Source: Parus major (Eukaryota > Chordata > Aves > Passeriformes > Paridae). Taken from it: DNA of 64,000 nt. A program made the position numbers and the translations under genes. Position 1 is the first letter of the stretch. Each line of letters starts with the position of its first letter. The DNA is taken from assembly GCF_001522545.3 (NCBI RefSeq), contig NC_031770.1, forward strand, positions 11,193,327 through 11,257,326, in the 5' to 3' direction. The notes beneath the pieces were generated by a model. That model had not been told where the DNA came from. It was given only the letters and a program-made list of their open reading frames with translations, and made no database searches. Below are positions 34,579 to 46,500 of this stretch, piece after piece.

Positions 34579-37500
34579 GTGAGTGCGGGCCGGGACAGCC
34601 ACCGCAGCCTCCCCCGCCCAGGGAATGCGGGTCCCGGCGGGGGCGGCGGAGCTTCGCGCCTCCCCTCGAGTCCGTGTCTGGGCCGCGCTGGGGCCGGCGG
34701 GCGGGGGTCCTCGGCCGGGCCCGGGGATGAAGGTGGTGTGGCCGTGTCGGGGGCCGAGCCTCCGGTGGTCTGCGCCCCCCCCCTCCCCGTGAGCCCGGCG
34801 GCGATGGGGCCCGCTCGTCCCGCCGGTGTGGGGCGCGGAGCAGGGGCTGCGTGAGGCCCCATCTGTTCCCCCCCCCGGGGCGGCCGCGCCCCCGCCCCGC
34901 GCAGCCCCGCTGTGCTGCGGGAGCCGCCGGGGCGCCTCGCCCGGCTCTCCTTCCCCGGCGTGCGCCGGCTCGCCCTGCCCGCCCGCCCGCTCCGAAGGGG
35001 GAGCGTGGTGCCGAAATCCACGGGGATGCAAATACGCCAGACATTTGCTGTCTGGGAGACGGCGAACAGGCGCCCCCGGAGCGGCGCGGTCCGCGGAGGG
35101 CTCCCGGAGATCCCTCGAGCGGGGTTTGGCTCCGACCCGCGCCCCTCCGGCCCCGTGGGCAGGGTTGACACCGGGAAGGCTGCGCGGGGCAGCGGGTGGT
35201 TTTTCCTATGAATTCTGGTCAGATCAGAACCCGGAGGAAAAACAGTGGGCACGCGGTGAGTTCCCAGCCGTGGAGATTGACCTCCCGACCGCTGAGGGGT
35301 TTTTGTCCCTTGCTGAGCGCATCTGGATGAGCCCTCTACCCCGCCCCCCGTGTCACCCTCCCTGCCCCTTCCGAGCTCTGCGGCCCCTTGATTTTCCTGG
35401 CTGCTGCTTTTCACAGAGTCCAGCTGCAAGGCCTAAACTCTCCTTCTCTTGCTCTGCTCCGTGGTGTTTCTCCCCACTGACTTCTTAGCACCATTTTCCT
35501 TGTCTGGGGAGCCCGAGGTCCTGGCTGTGCATGAGAGCCGCAGGGGCTGTGAGCTGTCTTCCAGCCTGGCTTTGAAGGGTCCCACGGCTGCCCCATGCCA
35601 CATCACCTCGTTTCTTCACTTAGGAACACTGCCTGTAGCTGTTTGCAGTCCCTTCTGTCCCACCGTGTACAATTGTAGAGTTTGCTTTGCAGCTTGTGCT
35701 GTAAAATCAAGAGCAATATTAGTTTTAACACCTGCATGGAATACTGCATCTGAAGGAAAGCGATCTACAGTGCTGCTGCCCGTCCATATCTGGAGCCGTG
35801 GCTGAGCCCTGCTGCCAGGCGGCAAGTATCGTCCAATTTACAGCTGATAAGCACGAAAAGCAGCACTTACTTAGCTGATTAGCGCCGTGATTGCAGTCCG
35901 CCTTGGCAGCCTGCTGGGAAGGCTTTTTCTGGCGGGGGAGTGCATGCTTAGCTTGGGCTCTGGTTTGAAGTCATAGGGCCCTTTGAGCCTGCCACAGCAT
36001 TCACGTACGTGCCAGCGGGCCAGCCCTGGCAGCCGGGATGTGCAAACCTGCCTGTGAGGGCTGTGTGCTGCCTTTCCTGCCACCCTGCAGTTGCTGGAGT
36101 TCCTGTGTGCTCTGATCACGTACACTCCCCCTTGTTTCTTTTGCTGAGCAGGACCACATCCTGCAGCACTGGGGGCAACATGCAGCTGTCCAGCTCGCAG
36201 ACACTGTAAAAAATCCAGGCGCCATCAGCGTAGCCAAAACGTGCAGTTTGATGTTCAGGTTTTACGGGCTGGTGGTAAGTTTTGTGGGCTGCAGGGCATT
36301 GTCTCTCTTGGCCTGTGGATGCTGTTTGGAAAGAGCACTGGAGCAAGACCTGTGTGGAGTATCCATGGCTCATGCGTGTCCTTTGCCGTGTATGTGTTCC
36401 AGAAGTGCTCGGTGCCTGGACCGCTGGTCTTCCTCCACTTCCATTGTTCAGCAAAGCTGTGATCTTTCTGGCAGTGGCACTACAGCATGCCAGATGTGTG
36501 CTGACTTCTGCTGGAACATGTGGTTGAAATGCTAGCAGAGGAAATATTTGCTGAGTCAACTTTCCTTTAAAGCAAAAAAAAACCAAAAAAACCAAAACCC
36601 AAAAACCCAAAAGGTCAATTTTGTCCTGCAAATGCCTCCATGTTCTGTGTTGAGCTCTGTTTCTGTATGGCAGTGCTTTTCTCATGCTTCCTAGCAAGCC
36701 TGGTCTTAAAAAAGAAAATTTCTGAAAACAGAAATTTTGATCTTGTCCCCTTGGGACTTGACTCTGTTCAGACAGTGCTCTGGGCAGGCTGGAACCTTGA
36801 AGTGGCAGGAGCTTCAAAGGCATGGAAATGACATAGTTGTGGCCATAGGCACTTCTTTGTCTGCACAGTGGGGTCCAGCACCACTGTGAACCATCACTGT
36901 TCAGGGGCTGTCCTGTTTAAAGATCCCTTAAAGATGTGTTCTGAGCTCTTAATTGACCTGGAATGAGACCATCTTCTAAAGGGAGATGGGCAGATGTTTA
37001 AACTTCAACAAGCACCTGTGTTTAGTTGCCTGCTGGGTGACAAATGTTCTTGCTGATGGGAGCATGTTTCCTTCAAGTCTGCTGCCTCCCTCTTGTTCAA
37101 GGGAGGTGAGGGAATGGCAGCTCACATTTGCTAATTGCTCAGATAGTAGGTCTCACCCGGTTTGGCCAAAGGCTGGTTCATGGTGCATCCAAGCAGATAG
37201 GCATGAGTGTCCTGGGAAGGTGGACTGCATTTCCTCTAAAAGCCATGGAACTCAAAGGGAATGGAGGGAAGAAGGTAGGAAAGGGGTAGGAAGAGAAGAG
37301 CCTTGCCTTGAGGCAATGGACAAGAATGGAAGGGCCAGTTTGAGCTGTAAGGGATAAGGCACTTCAAAAAGATCTGAAGGCTGTGAGGCCTGGTTACAGG
37401 TATTTACTAGAGGATCTTTACACTAATATTTTTCTTGCCTTCATTTCAATTCATCTGCTATTTAAGTTGCAAAGATCAAAGCTGTATTCCAGCAAGCACA

Positions 37501-40500
37501 CGTGGACTAAAGTAAATAGCAGGACCTAGTACACCTCTTCCCAGTGAATAAACACTCTTTCCTCTCTGAACATTTTCAAGCATACCTCTCAGGCCTGGAA
37601 TGCAAAGTATTTCACATAAGCAGTGGGTGTTTCCACTGCTTTCGATATTTGGGAACTTGGAACAAATGCTTATTTAGAAGTGGACAGACCTGGGTACAAA
37701 CGTGCTCTTTGTGAAGGCAGTTGCCGCTGTGGCATTCGGAGGGAAATTCCCCTGAGATTGGAGGACATGCAATTGTTTGTCCAGACCCCAAGGAACAGTT
37801 CTCATTCTCCTAACATCAAGTGTTGGTCTCATGGGCTGGGACAGGCAGCTTTTTGGAGGCCTGGAAGGCAGTGAGGCTAACAAGATGCTTGGCAGATGTT
37901 CAGGAACATTCTTCTTGATGAGGTTTAAGTTGCACAGGGTGTTAGCTTTGGGTTTGGTGGGGTTTGCAAAGGCTGTGAACCAGCACAGTGCATTTTGCTG
38001 TGTAAGGAAAAGAGGCAGCCCCACCTTTGGCATGGCAGTACCTGCTGGAGAAGGCTGATAGTGTCTGAGGTGGGAGAAGGGCAACTGTAGTGTCTTCTAC
38101 CTTTATAAGAAATCAACTGTGTCTGTGAGAAGAGGAGGAAGAGAGATGGAGAAATGATAATCTGACAGTTGGTAACATGTTGTTTCCTGGGCTCAGGGTG
38201 TTTCAGCATGGCAGAGGTGCCAAGGTGGGTGGCCTGATTCCATGTCTTACTCCTTGCCTGGAAGATACTGGGAGAGCTACTTATAAATGCTTTTAGTCTG
38301 TTGGAAGAGCAGATGTATTGCACAGAGGGGTTAAAGGGCTGTGCTGTGCCTGTAGCATACCTTGTGTGCTGCCTTGCCTGAAAGAAGCAATCACACTGCT
38401 GGACACGGAAGGATTTGTTCTCGGGGGGAGACCTGATGAGGAAGGGGTGGGCATGCTGCAGGTTTTCAGGCTTTTCATGGGGCTGCTGCCAGAGCAGTGG
38501 CCATTCCCTGGGCTTTGTCATGGTTTGGAGGCTCTGCATGTGGTTCACGTCTTGTTCCTGATGTCCGTGTGAGCTTTCAGTGGTCCAGAAATGTTGGGCT
38601 CTGGTTTTTAGGGAGGTTGTTCAGAGGGAGTTGCTAATGAGGTGAGGGGCCCTGGGGTCTTCTAGAAACTTTTTTGCTTTCTTCCTTATCCCAACACCAC
38701 TGAACCACAGCATATGGGAGCAAACACACAGATTTTTGATTATGGAGGATATGGCCTGTTCAGAGTCCTGTACTTCCACCTCTTTTATCCATCCCTGTCA
38801 GGATCTGCTGTGCTGTGTTGATGGGCTGTCAGCTCTTTCCTTTTCCTTGCCTATCACAGTGGCTGTTCTCCTGCACTGCTTTTGGGTGTTACGGGAAGGA
38901 GCTGTGTCAGGTCACCTCTGAAATCACACAGGACCAGCAAGTCCACCTTTGCATTGAAATGAGAACTGTTGGTTTTGCAGTTTGGTTTAGAAAGGACAGG
39001 TGGTGTGCCTAAAAAAGGACCAGACTGAAGGAAGGATCATCTTTGGGAAGAAGACCATCTCCTGTTTCACTCTTCCTGTGCCTTCTGAATATATCACTGT
39101 GCAGGCAGTAGGAAAGAAAAGAGGCTTGCAAGGCATATCTTTATATGGATGTAGGTTGGTTTGGGAACGAGACCAGAATCTTGCTTTGCAGGAGGCACAC
39201 AGGTGTCCGTAGTCTCAGAGAGCGAAGAACTGGAAGAACAGTTGTTAGGGATCTCCTCTGGAAATGGGTAAAGGCTGGTTTTAGTGAAGCTCCTGTGGGC
39301 TCTCAAGGTTGGAGGCATATTCAGTGTTTGAAGCAGTTGCAGCTCTCCAGGTCCAGGCTCTGGATCCAGGTGCTGCTTGAATAGAGGTTGAATAGGTTTG
39401 TCCAGTGTTTCCTGCTGCTTCTGCCTTTGGCTCCTTGCAACACAGTGAGGATGAACCCATGCCACCCAGTCAAGGCAAGGACTCCATTTCTGGTCATTCC
39501 TTTGTTGCAGGGAAATACTTGGCAGTAAGCAGTGTTCTGTGTTTACCTGTGTCTCCGTTTAATCTGTGTGGCTCTTGCTGAGTAGCTGGGGAAGATCTTC
39601 AAGCCAAAACACAAGTGGTCTTTGTTTCAAAGCATCAATTTGTGTTGGCAGCCAGGTCTGCAGTGCATGTGCTTTTCATTGACTGCTGCTTCGGCTCAGT
39701 TTCTCACTCTTGCCAGCTCTTTTTTAAACTTCATACAGAAATGTTTTTCCTGAGTTTAAAAGGCCTACCTGTACAGTACTTCTAGTCTTAACTTAAGCCT
39801 TGTCTTTCTCAGGGAAGCAGTCTCTGTCTGGTCACAGAACAGATTGCTTACCTGTGCTTTGAGAGATAACTAATACATGCTGTCTGATCAGCAAAGAGAG
39901 AGGCAAGGGGGGGACTTCAGAGTGGTTTACAAGTTTATGAAAGCCTGGTCTGTGCCTGGGATGAGGAGTTTTGGTGTGCCTGCCCAGCTCTGAATTTTCC
40001 CAAGCTTGCTTGTCTTAGCAGTTTGGGAAAGTTGATGAGTGGGTGCTATTTTGATACTCTTTGCAGACTGTTGCTGCCTGGGGCTGCTCCTTTTATTTGA
40101 TCAGCTTTCAAAAAGCCATCCTCTATTCTCTGATTTTGACCTTCTGAAATTTTTCTGTAAGGGCGTTTTGTGAAGATGCATTCTAATCCTTAAAAATTGT
40201 CAGTGCCATCCAGGCAAGGCCCATGTTGTAATTAAAGCATTTCTGCTGGTAGTGAACAGATGAATGCTGAGGTGTTCAGGTGCCCCTGAGAGCAGAATGA
40301 AAACCATCCAGGTCCAGCTGTGGAATTCAGGACAGAACAGTGAGGAGCACTTGTGAGCTCCTATGTCCCTGCACAAGTTGTGTGTGTCAGGAGAGGAGGC
40401 ATGGCTGGTTTTAACTGATGATTCCTCCTGTGAGATGGTGCTTGCCAGAGGGATACCAATGGCCTCTCTTCTCCTTGTCAAATTAGGCTCTCACTTGAAC

Positions 40501-43500
40501 AGAGCAGGCAGGAATTTTGGCATCTGTGAACTGGAGTGTGCACAGGGCCCCTGAGCGTGCATGGATTGAATCCACCACTGTCAGGTGGTCTGCACCTCTG
40601 TGAGGTTGGGATGGCTGGGATTGATGGTCGTATTGTGCAGGATGATGAATGAAGAAAACTGATATGAGCAGATTCCTGTCTGGAAGGTGGTGTGACACAT
40701 TTGATTTCAGGGCATGAACCTTCCCTCTCGTTGCATGCTGGGAGAAAGCAATGACGTGGGATTGCTGTCTGTGCTGGGATCCCATGCAGAAAGGGGCTGG
40801 GGTTTAAGTGAGTGAGGATTACAAGGCTCTTTGTATTTCAGTCCCTGGTTGACCTGTGTTAAGTTCCTAGGTGACTTCTGTCCTGTAAGACAGCGGTGTC
40901 GGTGAGCGCTGTGCTCAGACCTTGGTGCTAATGCCCAAGATGTTTGTAGCTCTAAGATAAAAGCCTTTGTAATTTTTCTGCTGTTGTGAAATGAGGTTTG
41001 TCCCAGCAGCAAGATTTTACACTTTGATGCAGCTCAGGCCGCCCTGAAGAGCAGCCAAGACTGCGCCCTACTGCTGTCGATTTGGGCAGACCGGCAGGTT
41101 GGCTCTGTCCTCCGTCACTCCAGGAGACAGCCAGATGGGTCTGTCCCCAGAACCATGGCATGTGGAGGCCAAGTCCCATTCTGGCTGTAGAAAGGAGGCT
41201 CGTGTGCCTCTGGGCAGCTCTAGGGGGGCTGTCCTTTCTGTGAGTGATGCTGGCACAAGATAGGCACAGTATTGCTTAAGACCTGCCATAAACGCTCTCC
41301 TCCTCACAGTTGCTCATTGGCTTCTTTGGGAGCACAAAGGAAGCCTTTGATTCAAACCATGCAGTGGCTGTCCAAATGGTTAAGGGCAGGACAAGCTGCG
41401 GCTTGCAAGTGCCTTTATTGCTCTCCAGTGCAGCGTGCCTTGGTGTGTGTCCTGGCTCTGCTGGGGCAGCCCAGCACTCGTGTGGCACGGAGCTGCTCCG
41501 TGCTGCTGGCTCTGTTGAGGTCGCTGGCAGTGCCTGGATCACTGGGAAGCATTCATGAGAGAAAAGATTATGGATTTTGTCTTTCCTAGCAAAGACAAGA
41601 CCAGAGTGAAGAAAACCAGATAGCCTTGTATGGTACCACAAAGGGAAGTGCATCCAGTTCTCCTTAACCAATCCTGGGAGCATAGATGGGTTTGTGCTGC
41701 TGAGGTCAAGTTATGAAGTTGCCATTGCAGAGGTACCAATGCCAAAAGTCTCTTCCAGCAGTTGCAAGAATTGTGTAAATTGTCCTGGACGAAAAAAATC
41801 CAAAGCTTCTCATGAGTTACTTGATGTTCTTTGTTGCTATCCATCCATATGGCCTGCTGTAAACACCAAGAGCCTGGCACACATCTGAGCACCTGGCAGG
41901 TGCTATGGGAGTGGCCAGTTCCTGTAGCAGTGAGATCCTGTCATTCCTTTTTCCAGCTAGGTTCAAGCAGTTCTTTCTCCACCATATTCCAAGCAAAAAC
42001 TGAGTGACAAAGGCAACACATCAGATTATTTTTTCCTCTTTTGAGTTAACTCCTGATGGCTCTCCCTGCATGTTGTGTGTGTGCTTGTTGCAGCCTGTGT
42101 AAGTGGAGGAGCTGCTTGCTGGACCCTCACCAGCACTGACCCTCCTGCCCCTGCCCTGTCTCTATCTTGCTGCCTTTTTCTGGCTCAAGTGCAGTTGCTC
42201 CTTTTCCAGCTGTGCCTCCTGTTTCCACCTCTTCCTGATTCCTCTTCTGTATCCAGACCTGCCATGGCATGCCACACGCCCCCTTCTCAGACTTTGCTGT
42301 TGCTTGGTTTCTCTCCAGTGCCTGCCTCTGGGCACTGCTGTTTTCCCAGGTGTGGCTGTGGCTTCCTCCTGCCATCTTGAGATTGCCTTTGTCTCCTTGA
42401 GCCAGGCCTCCAGTTCACAGCAGGTGATGAGAAATCAGAGCAGAGCTGGGGAGGGCTGCTGAGATGTTCAGGTGGTCCTTGGAAATCATGAGACTTTCTG
42501 GATAAAGATTCTTGTGCTCAGTTGAAGAAAAGTCTCAAAGCCATGTGGTCTGAAGCAGAAAGCATTAATCTGAATGGCTTTTGTCAAGGAAACAACAAAG
42601 ACTGTCATACTGGGCATCCTTCACCATCATGTTTTGTTTCTGTGGCCTTGCTGGGATTTTGGCCTGCCTCTCAGTGACTGGAGATGCATTCCTGCAGACA
42701 AAGGCCTGCCATGGGTTTGATGGGGCAATCCACTGTCCCTGGGTTGCTAAATGGCCACGCTGAGCAGCCAGGCACCTGCAGGTATCTCAGCACAGCTTCT
42801 TCCTCTCCAGGACCTGGCTGTTGAGTGTCTGTTGCCACTGTTCATGTGCTTCCTTGGCATTTGGTTGCTTAGGATGTCCAGGTGCTCTTTGCACTGGTGG
42901 CTTTGTGACTGTCCAGTAAGAACTATTTGTTATTTAGATGTATTGGAAATAAACTTTTCTGCTGCTATGGAGAAAAGCACTTACTTTTCAAGGAGATCTG
43001 GTTAGTATGAATTTCTGTCTCAGTGAGTCTGTTATAGCCAAGCTTTTCTTTAATTTGACACCGGCGCTCTGCATTAGATTTATCTGTAGCAAACATTCTG
43101 CCTAGTTATTGATTTGTAAAATATTCCAGAAAGTGCCCTGCTTCATATTCTTCCCACTCAATGACTTTTTTCTATTTTTATCTGAGATAATGTAGCAATG
43201 TCTCATAGAGAAGCTACCTCTTAATTAATATTGCATGAGCAGAAAAAATATTAGCTTCTCCATCTGCTTTCCTATTTTTGTGGCTTTTAATATAGATTCA
43301 TAAATGGCTTTAATGAAAATAAACAAGGAACTGTTCTTTTCTGTGCCCTCTTTGCTTTCAGAGGTGATACTGCAGGTCCAGCCTCCATGGTGATGTTTTT
43401 CCCAGGAGGTGAGTCCTGGACAACATCACTTCCCTACACAGTCATAAATGATGATTTTGAAAGGGGGCTGATCTTCAGCTTTCTAGCAATGAAAAGAGAG

Positions 43501-46500
43501 GAACTAGGAGAGAACTGCAGACCTGTAGGACATAGCTACACACGTGAGAGACAGATATGGGGAGTTGTGGATGGTGCTTTGTAGCCAGAAAGAAGCCAGT
43601 GCCACATGGAAGGAAAATGGGCGTGTGGCACGCAGCAGGCAATGTTCATGAACGTGGATTCCTGAAACACTTGTGAGGGTTGGCAACGAAATCCTGTGAA
43701 CCCAGCAGGAAGCCCTGGGCAGCCAGTCCATCCTCCTCAAGCTTCAGAGGCAGCCAGAGGTCAAAACTCAACTTTGCAGAGCCCATATAAATAAAAGAGG
43801 CACCAATGCAGATAATGCAGTGAGGCCTATTTCAGATATCTCCTCAGTGCCTTTTCGCAGCAATTTTTACTTTGCAGCACTGTGGTGGCTGCTAGGAAAA
43901 GTGATTGCCTCTCATGGGAGCTTCTTTCCTTCCTGTAGGAGGGGAGCAAGCAGGTTAAACCTTTGGTAAACTGAAGTGGTGAAGCAGGATGCTCCAGAGA
44001 CTCACCTCGAGTGAGACCCACAACACAGCTGTGCTCTGTGGGGAGCCCAGCAGTAGGATTGCCCCTGATCTAGTGTTGTATGGTGGCATTTCCCAGTCCC
44101 CATGACTTCTCCTTGTTCCTGGGAAGGCAGAGTAGCTGGGTGCATGCTTGTGGGTGGGCTATACAGAGGCAGCAGCAGGAAGGAGTACACAACTGAATCC
44201 CTGCAGCAGCTGCCAGAGCATGGGTGTGGTTTTCAAGACCATGGCACTGGATGAACCATTTCTCTCATGAGCTGTAAGCTGTCTGGAGAGCTTGGCCAGC
44301 TGGATCTTCATGGCAAATCCATCTGAGTCTCTACAGGCATATAACTAAGGGAAACTTAGCTGCAAATATACTGACGTGACCTGGAGAGAGATTTAAAATA
44401 TTTATCCTAGAGCAGAGCTTGGGATATAAATAAGCTCCCTGTCTGTTTCCCTGCACGCAAGGCTCAGAAGCGCAGCTGTCCCTTTGTCCCCAGCTCGTAG
44501 AGTCCTGTTTGGGACCAGCAAGTTGCTTATGGGTGGGCTTGAAGTCCATACAGATGGTGTAAACATACAGCTGTCAGCAAAATGGAGTATTTGCAGTAGT
44601 GTAGATGTGGATTTTTGACTGAAACTTCTGTCCTCTCATTGCTGCTACAGCTGCTGGCCCTGCTCTGTAGCTCTCAGGGTGTTTGTGAGTTTGCTGGTGA
44701 GCCATGTTTTGGGGTCTGCTGGGTAAGGTTGTAACCCTCTCACTTGGCCCCCTGAGCAAACAAGATTTGGAAGATGTCCAGGCCAAGTGTATCCAAAGGG
44801 AAGCACAGGTTTGGGTGGTACTGGGGATGTTTTCTCCCTTCCAGTGTGTTTGGTGGCAGCATGCAGAGGAACAGCTCGCTCCTGCACTTTCAGTGGCAAA
44901 TGAGCTTCATTCTCCAAGAGTGCTGGGGGAGGGCAGGGAGGGCTTGCTGGCTGGAGTGCTCCATGCCCAGTGCAGCCTTGGTGACCTGGCTGCACAGACA
45001 GGAGCTGGCTCTGAGCAGCAGCTCTGTCTCCGATGGTGTGTTGCTGAAGCAGCTGGCTTTGCTTGCGGGCCTCTGAGCAGCCATGCTGCTCCTCCTTGCG
45101 CTGCTTCCCTTGCCCTGGCCTCTTCCCACCCCCACCCCCATACCCTTTTGTCTTTACAGCCTGAGCCTCCATTCTCTGCAGCGGCTGGCTGGGGCTCCTG
45201 TTTGCTGAAGGGAAGTGCCAGACAGTTTTATGGAGCTTCTTCTGTTTTTTCCCGTCATCTGGAACGGTGTTTCAGCTGGAACAGGAAAAACGTGGAGCTC
45301 TGGCCAGGAGCTCCATCCACACACACAGTGCTGTTATGGGGGAATCCCTCTTGGCTGGGCTTGGGATGGCAGGAACAACGTCAGCCTTTGGCCCTCAGCC
45401 TGAGTGCAAGGATGTTTAGATGGATTGGCAAGAGCTGGAGGTGCTGGCCCCAGCTGCCATGGGATGAGCTCTGAGCCACACGGACCCTGCGGGTGCAGCG
45501 ATGTGGCCTCACTGCCACTGGGCCTTGCCTCCAGCCCCGGGATAAGGAGTGATGAGCCAGCTCTGTCACAGCTCTTCCCAGCTGGCAGGGCCTGCCTGCC
45601 TGTTCAACACTGCCTGGGCTCCCCTCTACCAACACAGGTTTTGCTTAGTAAAGACATTTTCATTCTCACTCCGTGCCACTCATTCTCCATGCCACTGCAC
45701 AGGAAGCACGTGGCTCATCCTGGTTCCACTTGGCATCTTTGTACTATGTTCCCTTTAGTGGGAGAAAAGTACAATACCTCTGCTCTGCTGGCCAGAGAGC
45801 TTAGCCTTCAGATCACTGTGTCTCCTGCCAGCAGCAGACATCAGGTGTTTATGAGGAAAGCAGGGAATTGCTCAAGGGCTCAGAACAAGCCTGGGAGAGT
45901 TGGTTGGCAAGACCGGTGGGTGCAGCAAGTCTGTCAGTGGTGCTGAGTTGCCCTTGAAACATTTGTGTTTCTCACTGGGGCTTGGCAGTGTCTGCTCAGG
46001 AGCCTTTGGCTGATGCCCCATTAAAGATGGTTTAATGGAGCCAGCAGGATTCCTGTCTCCTGTGCTGGGCTTGAGGTCTCCAGTCTCTCTTGTTCCTCTG
46101 TCTCTGTTGATCTGCTGTGAAGATGTTGGCCTGGGAGTCCCATGGCCACCACTGCTTGTGATGCCCAGCAAGTGGGTATGGGTGCACTTGCTCAGCCAAA
46201 GCTTCCTTTTCCACAGGCCAGGGGCCAAGTGGTGCTGCCAGCACACAGCTGTGCCCTGAGTGTTTGGGCAGGAGAAGCAGTGATCTGGCTGCTGACTCTG
46301 CCCTGTTCCTCTCCCAGCTCTGTGACTGCAGTGCTGCATTTGTGGCTTGGGCTGGTTCTCTGGGCTGGCTGCTCAGAAAGGGTATCTGGACTTCCCTTAG
46401 GGGCCTGGGGCCACACAGTGACCCAAAAGAATGGCATTCTTTCCATGGTGCAGTGTCCTCTGGAGATGCCCGTGGCCCCTCTTGCAGCAGGTGCCAGATG

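Larger units (their letters stand above)
34200..35290 (+). promoter_or_regulatory. PTK7: CpG-island promoter of PTK7
   Basis: About 1.1 kb of dense CpG surround coding exon 1, including CGG-rich runs at 34459-34490 just upstream of the start codon. No TATA box is visible. Confidence 0.85.

Noticed and set aside
34136..35429. Minus-strand frames of 280-420 aa across the PTK7 CpG island
   Set aside because: Several overlapping frames are open at once, which is a GC-content effect; no domain resemblance and no splice logic.
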